NCBI GenBank assembly: GCA_040386335.1
Contig: JAZKFT010000022.1
Coordinates: forward strand, 213,080-277,079
DNA length: 64,000 nucleotides
Reading direction: 5' to 3'
Source: JAZKFT01 sp040386335
GTDB taxonomy: Bacteria > Bacteroidota > Bacteroidia > Chitinophagales > Chitinophagaceae
Positions 1 to 8,929 of the stretch are shown piece after piece. The stretch's first letter is position 1; each line of letters begins with the position of its first letter. A program made the translations under genes and the position numbers. The notes under the pieces were generated by a model. That model was not told the DNA's origin, did no database searches, and was given only the letters and a program-made list of their open reading frames with translations.

Positions 1-1043
1 GAGTTTTACCTTGGTTTTTCCAATTACCAGTTCCGCTTCATTTTCCCGGGTGGCGCCAGCTTCTTTGGCGGTTTTTTTTGCAGGTGCTTTTACTTTGCTC
101 ATAACAACATCTTTGATGGTTTTGTCCTCCCGCATCCGCAGGAAAATAGGATGCCGCATTTTGCCGTCGTTGGTCCACTCGGTAAATTTTATTTCGCAAA
201 CATATTTTGGTTTTACCCAGGTAACCGGCATATTGGTTTTCACCACTTCATTAAAAGGCGATTGTTTGGTGGTCAATGGTTTCAACTTTCCGTACACTTC
301 CTTAAGCATACTGTCTGTAAACCCGGAACCTGTGTGCCCGGCATATTTAAGTCCGTCTTCGGTTTTTACAGCCAAAACCAACGCGCCGAAATAGGATCTC
401 GATCCTGTAGATTCTGTGAAACCCACGATCACTACTTCATCTGATTTGTGGTGTTTTATTTTCAGCCACTCACCTGTTCTTGCACCTGTATGGTATTCAC
501 TGTCGGCCTTTTTTGCCATGATGCCTTCAAGATCATTGTCACGCGCCGCGTTAAAAAATCCAATGCCTTTTGCCAGTACATGCTCAGAGTATTTTATGAC
601 GGCATTTTTGGGGATGATCTTTTTGAGTAATGCTTTTCTATCAGTTAGTGGCAGGCCGCTTGTGTCCTGCCCGTTTAATTTTAGCAGATCAAATACATAG
701 TACTGGATGGGGTATTGGGTATTGTCTTCATAATGTTGCAGCTTTTGAAAATCGGATTTTCCTGCCTCATTGATAATGACGATTTCGCCATCCAGCACAG
801 CTTCCTGCTTTAGTTTTTTGAGTTCATTGTACACCACCGGGTACGAATCATTGAAGCTGATACCATTACGGGAATATAATTCTACTACACCATTTTTGAT
901 GTCACTGATGGCACGGTAACCATCCCATTTAATTTCAAAAATCCAGTCTTTATCATCAAAAGGTGTGTCGGTTTCCTTTGCCAGCATGGGTTGTATAAAA
1001 TGCCCTAACTTCCTGCGGGCACCGGTCGGTTTAGCTACGTGTT
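1..1043 (-). CDS. ligD: LigD ligase domain, out of frame with its N-terminal part; runs off the window
   Basis: ATP-dependent DNA ligase segment of the bacterial NHEJ enzyme LigD. I translated the minus strand by eye and the frame is open from about 1047 down to base 1. It contains the adenylation motif K-W-D-G (bases 919-930), then LDGEI, the EGIMAKK motif, and near the left edge a linker leading to KVKL, which resembles the start of the LigD polymerase domain. The Pol domain therefore probably continues outside the window. The first in-frame ATG is at 987, just before a PMLAKE-type ligase start, so separate translation would keep the whole ligase domain. It follows the phosphoesterase ORF (1044-1640) with no gap; an extra A in the A10 tract at 1048-1057 would fuse the two. 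I see a clear frame break; whether it is a sequencing error, slippage site or true split is unresolved. Confidence 0.85.
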
Positions 1044-1640
1044 CTACTTTTTTTTTTCGTCCTTTTCGTTTTGAGCCAACCATTTATTGATGGGAGAGTT
1101 TGCCGGCGTTTCGTCCTCACTGTCGTAGCTATCTACCGCGTATTTATCGTTGTGTTTTATGAGCAGCCAGGTATTGTCTTCTTTTTCTTTGCCTTTCATT
1201 TTTACCAGTGCAAATTCACCTTTCAGTTTTTTGCCATGCAACATTATTTTTAAACTGCCAGCCTTGAGCCCGGCACGCAATGCTTTTTCTGCCGCCGGTA
1301 CATCCATTTTTTCAATGGTAGAATAGGTGCCCTTATCCCAAATTTCTACGATACCTGCGCCATAGCCTTCGGGTATAATTCCTTTAAAGTCTTTGTAAGC
1401 GTAAGGATGGTCTTCCACCATCATGGCCAGCCGTTTATCTTCAGGATTCAGTGATGGACCTTTGGGTACCGCCCAGCTTTTTAATACACCATCCAGCTCC
1501 AGCCGAAAATCGTAATGCAGGTGAGAAGCTTTATGACGCTGTACCACGAATGCCAACTTGCCGCCACTCTTATCAACTTTGCCCCCCGGTTCAGGCGATA
1601 CTTTAAAGTTTCTTTTTGCTTTATATTTCGTAAGGCTCAT
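1044..1640 (-). CDS. ligD: LigD 3'-phosphoesterase (PE) domain, frame ends at an A10 tract
   Basis: A 198-residue ORF matching the 3'-phosphoesterase domain of LigD, which trims 3' ends during non-homologous end joining. The family motifs are visible: FVVQRHKASHLHYDFRLE around residues 31-48, LKSWAVPKGPS around 53-63 and EGYGAGIVEIWDKG around 90-103. The ORF ends in a charged lysine tail (KDEKKK) encoded by the A10 run, followed directly by TAG. In most bacteria PE, ligase and polymerase domains are one chain of about 800-900 residues, so this stop is unexpected. The ATG overlaps the Ku stop by one base (TGATG), which implies translational coupling with Ku. Confidence 0.88.
   Translation of the reverse strand: MSLTKYKAKRNFKVSPEPGGKVDKSGGKLAFVVQRHKASHLHYDFRLELDGVLKSWAVPKGPSLNPEDKRLAMMVEDHPYAYKDFKGIIPEGYGAGIVEIWDKGTYSTIEKMDVPAAEKALRAGLKAGSLKIMLHGKKLKGEFALVKMKGKEKEDNTWLLIKHNDKYAVDSYDSEDETPANSPINKWLAQNEKDEKKK
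1048..1057 (-). other. A10 homopolymer at the LigD frame junction
   Basis: Ten consecutive A on the minus strand sit exactly where the phosphoesterase frame ends and the ligase frame begins. One added A (or two fewer) joins both frames through a Lys-rich linker. Runs of this length are known substrates for RNA polymerase slippage and are also classic sites of sequencing or mutational indels. The sequence alone cannot say which applies. Confidence 0.8.
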
Positions 1641-2416
1641 CAGGAGGCTTTTTTAGTTTTTGTGGAGAGGCTTTCCTTTAACTGCGCCATCAGGTCTTTT
1701 GCCTTGCTATGAACCACTTTCATGTGTGGTGCTGTTGCTTTTCCACCCTTCGCCTTGGCCTTGATCAACTTTAGTAATTGTGCTGTATAAGTGTCTTTGT
1801 AAGATGAAATATCAAAACCGGTGGATAGCTGGTCGATAAGCGATACAGCCATTTTTAATTCTGTAGGTTTTACAGTTGCTGTTGCAGGCAAGCTCAATTC
1901 GCTGGTATCTCTTATCTCTTCAGAAAACCGAAGCTGGTTTAGAATCAGTACATCCTCTGTAGCTTTTAAGATGGCCAGGTGTTCCTTGTTTCGCATTACA
2001 AATGTGGCGATGCCTACCTTACCCGTTTTCAGCAATGCTTTTTGTAATAATGCATAGGCTCTTCCACCCGATTTTTCCGGTGCCAGGTAATAGGGCGTTT
2101 CATAATAAATGCTGTTGATTTCTTCCTGCTTTACAAAGTCTGTGATCTCAATCACTTTTGTTTTTACAGCGTTTGCCGCCTCAAAATCTTTTTCATCCAG
2201 CACGATGTACTTGCTGTTAAGCATATAGCCTTTTACAATATTAGCCCATGGAACTTCCTTGCCAGTCTTTTCATTTACCCGCTTGTATTTGATGTTTGCG
2301 TGGTCTTTTTTATCCAGCATATCGAGCTCCAATTCGCTGCCCTGCGTGGCACTAAAAAGTTTCACGGGGATGTTTACCAATCCGAATCCTATTGCACCTG
2401 TCCAAATGGGTCTCAT
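1640..2416 (-). CDS. ku: Ku protein, NHEJ DNA end binding
   Basis: A 258-residue bacterial Ku homolog. Ku homodimers encircle double-strand DNA ends and recruit LigD. The N-terminus has the conserved IWTGAIGFGLVNIPVKLF pattern (residues 4-21), followed by the Ku core (YETPYYLAPEK, KALLKTGKVGIATFVMRNKEHL) and a Lys-rich C-terminal tail (TKTKKAS), usual for bacterial Ku and thought to help DNA binding. Length fits the family (about 250-300). It lies 23 bp after topoisomerase IB and overlaps ligD by one base, so Ku and LigD are almost certainly co-transcribed. Confidence 0.95.
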   Translation of the reverse strand: MRPIWTGAIGFGLVNIPVKLFSATQGSELELDMLDKKDHANIKYKRVNEKTGKEVPWANIVKGYMLNSKYIVLDEKDFEAANAVKTKVIEITDFVKQEEINSIYYETPYYLAPEKSGGRAYALLQKALLKTGKVGIATFVMRNKEHLAILKATEDVLILNQLRFSEEIRDTSELSLPATATVKPTELKMAVSLIDQLSTGFDISSYKDTYTAQLLKLIKAKAKGGKATAPHMKVVHSKAKDLMAQLKESLSTKTKKAS

Positions 2417-2439
2417 AAAAAAATGTTTGTAGGTGTACT

Positions 2440-3534
2440 TTAATTGTTTTCTAAAATCTTCATTACTATTTTTTCCTCTGCGGTCAGGCCGGCTTTATTG
2501 TCGTCGGCTTCGATGGCATCCAGTTGCTGTATGTATTTTTCCAGTGACTTATTTTCGTACAGGGTTAAAATACTGGGGTGTACATAGTATTTTTTGCAAA
2601 CAGTCCGTGTATTACCCAATTGTTTTGAAACCCTGTCAAGTGCCTCCACCACTTTTTTCTTTGCCTCAGTTTGAGTGTCAAAGAATCCCAGTTCTTTAAA
2701 GGCTAGTAAAGCATGTACCGTGCCAGACCAGGTCCGAAAATCCTTCGCTGTAAAATCACCACCGCTGATCGTTTTGATATAATTGTTCACCATACCCGAA
2801 TCAATGGACTTTTTTTCTCCCTCACTGGTATAGTATTGAAAGAGTTCTTTACCCGGTATTTCCCGACAGGATTTTACGATCGCAGACAATTTCTTATTCC
2901 GGATACTGATGTCATGATGAACCCCTTTTTTCCCTTTGAATGAAAACTTTAGTTCGCTTCCGTTGATATCCACATGTTTGTTTTTTAAAGTGGTGAGGCC
3001 GAAGGAGCCATACAGTTTTTCGTACTCGTTATTACCAATACGGATATTGGTTCTTTCCATTAAACTCACCACCAATGCCAGCACTTTTTCCAAAGGCAAT
3101 CCGGGTAGCGACAGGTCTTTTTCCAGTTGTAAGCGGATGACTGGCAACACTTTTCCAAACTCATAAAGCCGGTAGTATTTTGTGTGGTTACGCAACACAT
3201 TCCATAGCGGGTGGTACTTGTATTGCTTCCTGTTTTTTACATCCACGCCGGTTGCCTGCAGGTGCCCGTTTTCAAGTTGGCAGATCCACACATTTTCCCA
3301 GGCGGGTGGAATCACCAGGCTCCTGATCCGCTGCAAGGCTTCTTTGTCTGTCAATGGTTTTTTTTCATCAGCTACATACCTGAAAAGCTTTCCTTTTTTG
3401 ACGCGTTTAATACCTGGCTCGGTGTCGTGCACATAAATAAGATTCACTGCCAGTGCACTTTTTTCGGGATCGCCCAATATGCTCCTTATTTTTCTTTTCG
3501 GCAATTGTAGAATTTCATCTGCTGTAGTATCCAT
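2440..3534 (-). CDS. DNA topoisomerase IB (eukaryotic/poxvirus type)
   Basis: A 364-residue type IB topoisomerase, which relaxes supercoils through a 3'-phosphotyrosine intermediate. Catalytic features are visible: Arg in RTNIRIGNNEY (161-171), Lys in FKGKKG (around 200), KDFRTWSGT (264-272) and the tyrosine motif KKYYVHP (314-320), where Y316 or Y317 is the nucleophile. The N-terminal part (residues 30-115, with IPPAWENVWIC and GVDVKNRKQYKYHP) matches the bacterial topo IB DNA-binding domain. It lies 23 bp upstream of ku and 39 bp downstream of the SDR gene in the minus-strand stress operon. Bacterial topo IB genes often occur in such stress gene clusters. Confidence 0.93.
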   Translation of the reverse strand: MDTTADEILQLPKRKIRSILGDPEKSALAVNLIYVHDTEPGIKRVKKGKLFRYVADEKKPLTDKEALQRIRSLVIPPAWENVWICQLENGHLQATGVDVKNRKQYKYHPLWNVLRNHTKYYRLYEFGKVLPVIRLQLEKDLSLPGLPLEKVLALVVSLMERTNIRIGNNEYEKLYGSFGLTTLKNKHVDINGSELKFSFKGKKGVHHDISIRNKKLSAIVKSCREIPGKELFQYYTSEGEKKSIDSGMVNNYIKTISGGDFTAKDFRTWSGTVHALLAFKELGFFDTQTEAKKKVVEALDRVSKQLGNTRTVCKKYYVHPSILTLYENKSLEKYIQQLDAIEADDNKAGLTAEEKIVMKILENN

Positions 3535-3573
3535 ATGTGAATCGTTAGTATTATCTGACCTATGCTTTTAAAT

Positions 3574-4437
3574 TTAGCCGTTGATTATCTCACCTCCATT
3601 GGGATGCAATACCTGCCCGGTGATATAGGATGCATCTTCACTGGCAAGAAAAAGATAGGATGGTGCAATTTCCGACGGTTGACCTGCTCTCTTCATTGGC
3701 ACATCGCTCCCATGCTGCGCCACTTTGGAGGGTTTAAAACTGGATGGTATCAGGGGCGTCCAGATAGGGCCGGGCGCCACTGCATTCACCCGTATTCCTT
3801 TATCTACGAGATTGGCAGACAGGCTTCTTGTAAATGAAATAATGGCCCCCTTGGTACTGGCATAATCAATCAGGCTGCCGCTGCCACGATATGCCGTTAC
3901 AGAAGACGAGTTGATGATGCTCCCACCTTCTTTCATATGCGCCAAAGCATATTTAGTGACCCAGAAAAAGGAGAAGATATTCGTTTGAAAAGTTTTGAGA
4001 AGATTGTCTGTTGTTAACTCACCCAGGCTTTTTGCTTCGTAATGGATGGCGGCATTATTTACCAGAACATCTATTTTTCCAAATTTTGCCGCCGTTTTTT
4101 GTACTATTTTTTTGCACAGTGTTTCTTTAGAAATATCCCCGGCAAGCAATAAACATTCTTTTTGGTATTGGGTTTGAATGATTGCTGCGGTTTCTATAGC
4201 ATCCTTATCCTCATTCAAATACGAGATCGCAATATCTGCGCCATGCATGGCAAAAAGCACTGCCACTGCCCGTCCTATGCCGCTATCACCCCCTGTGATC
4301 AAAGCCGTTTTACCTGCCAGTTTTTGTAAGGTGGCCGCTGGCAGAAATTCCGGGACGGGCTCCATTTTAAACTCCTTACCTGGCCGGTTTTGATGTTGGG
4401 GTTTTCTTATAGGTTTTTTATCGCCACCTTTTTGCAT
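3574..4437 (-). CDS. SDR-family oxidoreductase, YghA-like
   Basis: A 287-residue short-chain dehydrogenase/reductase. The NAD(P)-binding motif TGGDSGIG lies at 48-55, NNAA at 127-130, the catalytic Ser near 178 and the YxxxK pair at Y192/K196. An extended N-terminus of about 40 residues ending in a PGKEFKMEPVPEF-like stretch is typical of the YghA/YdaD general-stress subgroup; the substrate is not known from sequence. It lies between the SemiSWEET and topoisomerase IB genes with 39-50 bp gaps, so it is probably part of the katE-to-ligD transcript. Family assignment is strong; the stress role is inferred from subgroup and neighbours. Confidence 0.9.
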   Translation of the reverse strand: MQKGGDKKPIRKPQHQNRPGKEFKMEPVPEFLPAATLQKLAGKTALITGGDSGIGRAVAVLFAMHGADIAISYLNEDKDAIETAAIIQTQYQKECLLLAGDISKETLCKKIVQKTAAKFGKIDVLVNNAAIHYEAKSLGELTTDNLLKTFQTNIFSFFWVTKYALAHMKEGGSIINSSSVTAYRGSGSLIDYASTKGAIISFTRSLSANLVDKGIRVNAVAPGPIWTPLIPSSFKPSKVAQHGSDVPMKRAGQPSEIAPSYLFLASEDASYITGQVLHPNGGEIING

Positions 4438-4487
4438 ATTACATTTTTTATTGGTTAATGATAGCCGTTACTTTTTTTACCGGGGTC

Positions 4488-4766
4488 TTATCCTGTTGCC
4501 AATGGCCGGTTTTTATAGTAAATGGAAAATACCAGTAACAGAATATTTATCACCACAGAAAACGAATTGGATGCTATGATGATCGTATCTTTTTTCATGA
4601 TCCCATAACAGATCCATAGCGAAAGGCCCGCCAGCAAAACAATCATCATTAACAGTGAAATGTTTTCGGCCTTTTTTTCTTTAATAATTTTTACGAGCTG
4701 CGGAATGGTTGAAACAGCCGAGCAAATACTTGCCAGTATTCCTATGATCGTAACTAACTGCTGCAT
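4488..4766 (-). CDS. SemiSWEET-type sugar transporter
   Basis: A 92-residue protein with three predicted membrane segments (roughly 4-24, 36-58, 64-84), the size and layout of bacterial SemiSWEETs, which dimerise to move sugars across the inner membrane. The conserved Pro-Gln pair occurs in TIPQL in the first helix, followed by IIKEKKAENIS, a common loop motif of the family. The reading frame could extend upstream to 4841, inside katE, but the ATG at 4766 begins directly with a hydrophobic helix and matches family length, so I chose it. It starts 38 bp after katE and ends 50 bp before the SDR gene. Confidence 0.82.
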   Translation of the reverse strand: MQQLVTIIGILASICSAVSTIPQLVKIIKEKKAENISLLMMIVLLAGLSLWICYGIMKKDTIIIASNSFSVVINILLLVFSIYYKNRPLATG

Positions 4767-4804
4767 ATTGTATTTATGGATTGGCGTTTTTTTTTTGGCA
4801 TACG

Positions 4805-6937
4805 TTACGCCGGTACTTTTCTCGCTTTCTCCTGGTCCCAAAAACGATGTGCGGCAATGGCTTTGATGAAATCAGCTGGCACTTTATTTACCAGGACGCC
4901 CGGATCTGAATCTGTATTTACTATATAAGTAGACTTTAATAGTTCCGCTCCTTCACCATCCACTGCAATCGCTTTGCAATGCCTGTATGCTTCATTGATA
5001 AAGTGAATCGCATTGGGCTCCGATGCGAGGGCTTCGATGGCTGACTTACCACCTGGTATGTACACCGCATCAAACAGCACACTGGCGGTATTAAAGAAGC
5101 AATGATCCACTTTTATGCCTTTTCCGGCTGACGAGTTTATTGTGCCAGGTTTCAGGGCAATTATTTTTAAAGACGCACCTGCTGCTTCCAGGGCTTTTTT
5201 CATTTTGCCCAGGCTGTTATCGTCAAATCCATTAGCTGTTAAGACGGCAATCTGCCTCGTGGCGATGGAATCTTTGCGGGTATTGGTCATGCTTAAGGCA
5301 GGAGAATTCTTGAGAGCAGGTTTTGCTTTTACGGACTGGTGTTGTTTCTCATTGCTATCTGCAGGAACGCCATGATTTAAAGGATATTCCGGTCCCTTCG
5401 GTGCAGGCATCCCAAGGCCGTTGGCCACTTTCGCCGCCAAAGTTTTATCCACCTGGGTAAGTAAGCCCACCATTCTTTCCCTGATGGCTACCGTTTCTAC
5501 CTTGCTTAATTCAAAACACAAGGCATCGATGATATGATTTTTTTCTGCTTCACTCTGGCTGTTGAAAAACAAATCGGCCTGGCTGAAATGATCAAAGAAA
5601 CTTTTACTACGGCCCCTGATTTTTTTGGCATCTATTCTTTCATCGTACGACACGAAACCTCCTTCTGCAGCCTTTGCCTGGAACGGGCAGCCGCCTCCTA
5701 AAGTATTTGGTTGATAACTGACCCTGCCAGTATTAATGGTTTGCCGCATATGGCCATCCCGCTGGTTGTTATGCATTTCGTTCACTGGCCGGTTAATCGG
5801 TATCTCGTGAAAATTTGGACTCCCTAATCTTGACAGCTGGGTATCGGTATACGAGAATAAACGGCCCTGGAGCAAAGGGTCATTTGTAAAGTCTATTCCC
5901 GGTACCAAATGACCCGGGTGAAATGCCACCTGTTCTGTTTCTGCGAAAAAGTTATCAGGGTTTTTGTTCAAAGTCATTTTGCCGATAATCTTTACCGGTA
6001 CTATTTCCTCAGGCACCAGTTTGGTGGGATCCAATAGATCAAAATCAAATTTGTGTTCATCTTTTTCTTCTATGATCTGCACCCCAAATTCCCATTCAGG
6101 AAAATTGCCATTGTCGATCGCTTCCCATAAATCCCTCCTGTGAAAGTCAGCATCCTTGCCAGAAATTTTCTGGGCTTCATCCCAGGCCACACTATGAATG
6201 CCGAGAATCGGTTTCCAATGAAATTTTACAAATACTGATTTACCTGCCGCATTGATAAGGCGGAAAGTATGAACGCCAAATCCTTCCATCATTCTCAGGC
6301 TCCGGGGTAGGGCACGGTCACTCATGGCCCACATGATCATATGCATGCTTTCGGGCATCAGTGAAATAAAATCCCAGAAAGTATCGTGTGCTGAAGCGGC
6401 CTGCGGCATTTCATGATGGGGTTCTGGTTTTACGGCATGAATAAGGTCAGGAAATTTCATAGCATCCTGGATAAAAAACACCGGCATGTTATTACCCACC
6501 AGGTCGTAGTTTCCTTCTTCCGTATAAAATTTTACAGCAAACCCCCTTACATCCCTGGCCAGATCTGTAGATCCACGTGAACCAGCCACGGTGCTAAAAC
6601 GAACAAATACAGGTGTCTTTGTTCCCGGCGTTTGCAGGAAGCCGGCCTTTGTATAAGCGGTCATCGATTCATACAATTCAAACACACCATGGGCGGCAGA
6701 CCCGCGGGCATGTACGATTCTCTCAGGAATCCGTTCATGATCAAAATGCGTAATTTTTTCACGCAGGATAAAATCCTCCAATAGTGTGGCACCTCTGTCC
6801 CCTGACTTTAGCGAATTTTGATTGTCATTGATTTTTAACCCCTGGTTGGTGGTTAAAAAATGATCAGTAGCATCAGTGGTGTTTTTTTGAAGATCGGTCA
6901 GTTTAGTGCCTGGGGGTGTTTTGATTTTTTTGGCCAT
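4805..6937 (-). CDS. katE: Large-subunit monofunctional catalase (HPII/KatE type)
   Basis: A 710-residue heme catalase that breaks down hydrogen peroxide. Distal His is H76 in ERIVHARGSAAHG, the distal Asn is N149 or N150 in DLVGNNMPVFF, and the proximal heme-ligand Tyr is Y363 in LFSYTDTQLSRLG. Beyond the catalase core there is a C-terminal DJ-1/PfpI-like domain (about 568-710, starting RQIAVLTANGFDD), characteristic of large-subunit HPII-type clade-2 catalases. No export signal is visible, so it is likely cytoplasmic. It is the first gene of the minus-strand run that continues through SemiSWEET, SDR, topo IB, Ku and LigD, suggesting peroxide defence and DNA end repair are expressed together. 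The ATG at 6937 gives the normal N-terminus. Confidence 0.96.
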   Translation of the reverse strand: MAKKIKTPPGTKLTDLQKNTTDATDHFLTTNQGLKINDNQNSLKSGDRGATLLEDFILREKITHFDHERIPERIVHARGSAAHGVFELYESMTAYTKAGFLQTPGTKTPVFVRFSTVAGSRGSTDLARDVRGFAVKFYTEEGNYDLVGNNMPVFFIQDAMKFPDLIHAVKPEPHHEMPQAASAHDTFWDFISLMPESMHMIMWAMSDRALPRSLRMMEGFGVHTFRLINAAGKSVFVKFHWKPILGIHSVAWDEAQKISGKDADFHRRDLWEAIDNGNFPEWEFGVQIIEEKDEHKFDFDLLDPTKLVPEEIVPVKIIGKMTLNKNPDNFFAETEQVAFHPGHLVPGIDFTNDPLLQGRLFSYTDTQLSRLGSPNFHEIPINRPVNEMHNNQRDGHMRQTINTGRVSYQPNTLGGGCPFQAKAAEGGFVSYDERIDAKKIRGRSKSFFDHFSQADLFFNSQSEAEKNHIIDALCFELSKVETVAIRERMVGLLTQVDKTLAAKVANGLGMPAPKGPEYPLNHGVPADSNEKQHQSVKAKPALKNSPALSMTNTRKDSIATRQIAVLTANGFDDNSLGKMKKALEAAGASLKIIALKPGTINSSAGKGIKVDHCFFNTASVLFDAVYIPGGKSAIEALASEPNAIHFINEAYRHCKAIAVDGEGAELLKSTYIVNTDSDPGVLVNKVPADFIKAIAAHRFWDQEKARKVPA

Positions 6938-7380
6938 GGATGTGGTTTTGTAAGCTTAGGAAAGTTGAAGGATTCTTACCACCAAAGAAATGTGCCAGAA
7001 TTATTTTTTGCACTAATACAATTTGCCCGCTGGTTCTTTCCGCGATTTGCAGGTTAAGTAACGCGTTATGAATGCATTAGAGCCTCCCGCTACCGTTGAA
7101 TATTTTTCAGGAAAAAACATCATGCTGTGTATTTTATTCTACAACATGAGTAATATACATTGGAACCAGGTCAGGTTTTTGATTGTCAGCCTTTCGAAAA
7201 ATTGGTGGCACATTTTTTATCCGTGATTGTATCAGGCGAAAGAAGATAGAACACTTAAAGGCTGAAACAGCGGAGTTTGATAAAGAGAGCCGGCTTATAC
7301 CAGGGCGGCTCTTTTTAAATTCCATAAGATCTTGATAAGTACCCATTATTTCATCTTGAATACCAGGTATTATGAGAAGT
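6938..7380. other. Intergenic region between katE and the plus-strand group
   Basis: About 440 bp without a convincing gene; short ORFs here lack family features. It must hold the katE promoter and probably a divergent promoter. On the minus strand 6997-6982 reads TGGCACATTTCTTTGG, which has the GG element and spacing of a sigma-54 site but lacks a proper GC at the -12 element, so I regard it only as a weak possibility. No clear Bacteroidota TTTG / TAnnTTTG pair was found. Confidence 0.4.
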
Positions 7381-7770
7381 ATGAACACACAAGAATGGCC
7401 GGTCAGCCATCCACACAAAAGAAGTCTTGAAAAGCAGGCAGGAAAACAGTCAACGAATTTTTACCAGCAGGCTTTGTTGCTGTATGTGAGCCATTTGCAC
7501 GCAAAGAAATTGGAACAATCTACGGTTTGGGATTTGCAGCGTGCCACCTATTCTGTAAGGTTGGGCAGCAGTCCGGCCCGGCCCAAAAAGCCAATCTTGC
7601 TGAAGAAAGTACCGGAGCCGTCCGGGCCTAAAAAGCGAACCGGCTTTACCAATCATATCGCATTGATCCAAAGCTACCTGGGAGGAACAGAGGGGCAAAA
7701 GAAAACAAAACCCTATGAACCTAAAAGCAGGTTACCCGTTTTGGCTTATCAAAGATGGTTTGCCATTTAA
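7381..7770 (+). CDS. Small basic hypothetical protein
   Basis: An ORF of 129 residues (an alternative ATG lies at 7372). I do not recognise it. The product is basic, rich in Lys, Arg, Pro and Gln, with no membrane segment or signal peptide; the middle is Pro/Lys rich (around residues 65-90). Its end overlaps the start of the FAD oxidoreductase by 56 bases, longer than usual for real neighbours, and that oxidoreductase start is well supported. It could be a small DNA- or RNA-binding protein or a chance ORF. Low confidence. Confidence 0.35.
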   Translation: MNTQEWPVSHPHKRSLEKQAGKQSTNFYQQALLLYVSHLHAKKLEQSTVWDLQRATYSVRLGSSPARPKKPILLKKVPEPSGPKKRTGFTNHIALIQSYLGGTEGQKKTKPYEPKSRLPVLAYQRWFAI

Positions 7771-8920
7771 CTACCCGGCGCTTACGTCGGATAAAAAGAC
7801 AGACGTTGTGATCATGGGTGGCGGTATTTCCGGTGCGCTGGTAGCCTGGCAATTAATACAGCATGGTGTTAAGTGTTTAGTTGTGGATGCCCGAACCATT
7901 GGCCTCGGCAGTACCTGCGCCAGTACAGCATTGTTGCAATACGAGATAGACGAGCCATTGTGCAGGCTGCAACATAAGGTGGGATTGGCGCAGGCAGTAA
8001 GATCTTATCATTTATGCAGGGAGTCCATAACAGCGTTGGGCGACATCGCGAAAAAGACCGGGTTCGACCAGTTTGAGTATAAGAAAAGTTTATACTATGC
8101 TGCATTTAAGAAAGACCTGCCATTTATCAAAGAGGAGTTTGCCATAAGAAAAGCGCATGGGTTTAATTTGGAATTACTTGATGAACAACAGGTAAAAAAG
8201 GATTTTGGCTTTGAAGCACCGGGCGCCATACTTTCTAAAGACGGCGCTGAAACCAATGCCTATATGATGACGCATTGCATGTTACAGGCAGGCATTAAAA
8301 AGGGGCTTGAAGTATACGACCGTAGCTGCATTGCCAAAATTGATCATCAAAAAAATAAAGTGGTATTGACCACGGAAACAGGACAAACCATCACTGCAAA
8401 AAAGATGGTGTATGCCAATGGTTATGAAGTGGTGAAATATATTAATAAACCGATCGTAAAACTGCTTTCTACTTTTGCCACCATCAGCGAGCACCTGGAA
8501 GACAATGAACCTTTTTTGAACCGGGATACTATCATGTGGAACACCGCCGATCCCTATTTGTATATGCGAACTACGAAAGACAACCGGATACTGGTGGGTG
8601 GCAGGGACGAAGATTATTATAGCCCGTCAAAAAGAGATAAACTGATCGTGCCAAAGGCAAAGCAGTTATCGGCAGATTTTAAAAAGTTATTTCCCGGCGT
8701 CCCCTTTAAATCAGAGTTTAACTGGGCTGGTACATTTGGATCCACCAAAGATGGGCTTCCGTTTATTGGAACTTACAAACCTTTGCCCAACAGTTATTTT
8801 GCCTTAGGCTTTGGTGGCAATGGCATCACTTTTAGCCAGGTGGCAGCCGATATAATTCGCGATCTGGTGCTGGGCAGGAAAAATGCCGATGCTTCCATTT
8901 TTTCTTTTGAACGTGTTTAA
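7715..8920 (+). CDS. FAD-dependent oxidoreductase (DAO family)
   Basis: A 401-residue flavoprotein of the glycine/D-amino-acid oxidase (DAO) superfamily. The Rossmann FAD motif VVIMGGGISG is at 31-40, followed by the expected acidic residue at the end of strand 2 (VVDARTIGLGSTCAS). The C-terminus carries GLPFIG and the ALGFGGNGITFSQVAA motif that closes the FAD site. It probably oxidises an amine or amino acid, but the substrate cannot be read from sequence. The start MNLKAGYPFWLI at 7715 looks like the conserved family N-terminus. It is followed after 9 bp by a low-affinity iron permease-like gene. Confidence 0.88.
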   Translation: MNLKAGYPFWLIKDGLPFNYPALTSDKKTDVVIMGGGISGALVAWQLIQHGVKCLVVDARTIGLGSTCASTALLQYEIDEPLCRLQHKVGLAQAVRSYHLCRESITALGDIAKKTGFDQFEYKKSLYYAAFKKDLPFIKEEFAIRKAHGFNLELLDEQQVKKDFGFEAPGAILSKDGAETNAYMMTHCMLQAGIKKGLEVYDRSCIAKIDHQKNKVVLTTETGQTITAKKMVYANGYEVVKYINKPIVKLLSTFATISEHLEDNEPFLNRDTIMWNTADPYLYMRTTKDNRILVGGRDEDYYSPSKRDKLIVPKAKQLSADFKKLFPGVPFKSEFNWAGTFGSTKDGLPFIGTYKPLPNSYFALGFGGNGITFSQVAADIIRDLVLGRKNADASIFSFERV

Positions 8921-8929
8921 AATACTGCC

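Noticed and set aside
11..1712. Several plus-strand ORFs of 60-127 codons over the LigD region
   Set aside because: They are antisense to the continuous LigD domains, have no family features, and the minus-strand translation is clearly the coding one.
6982..6997. Sigma-54 promoter for katE
   Set aside because: TGGCAC is present but the -12 GC element is missing (TTTGG), so I mention it only as a weak possibility.
7134..7418. Minus-strand 94-codon ORF in the katE intergenic region
   Set aside because: No recognisable features, no plausible start context, and it overlaps the small ORF at 7381; I left it out as a chance frame.
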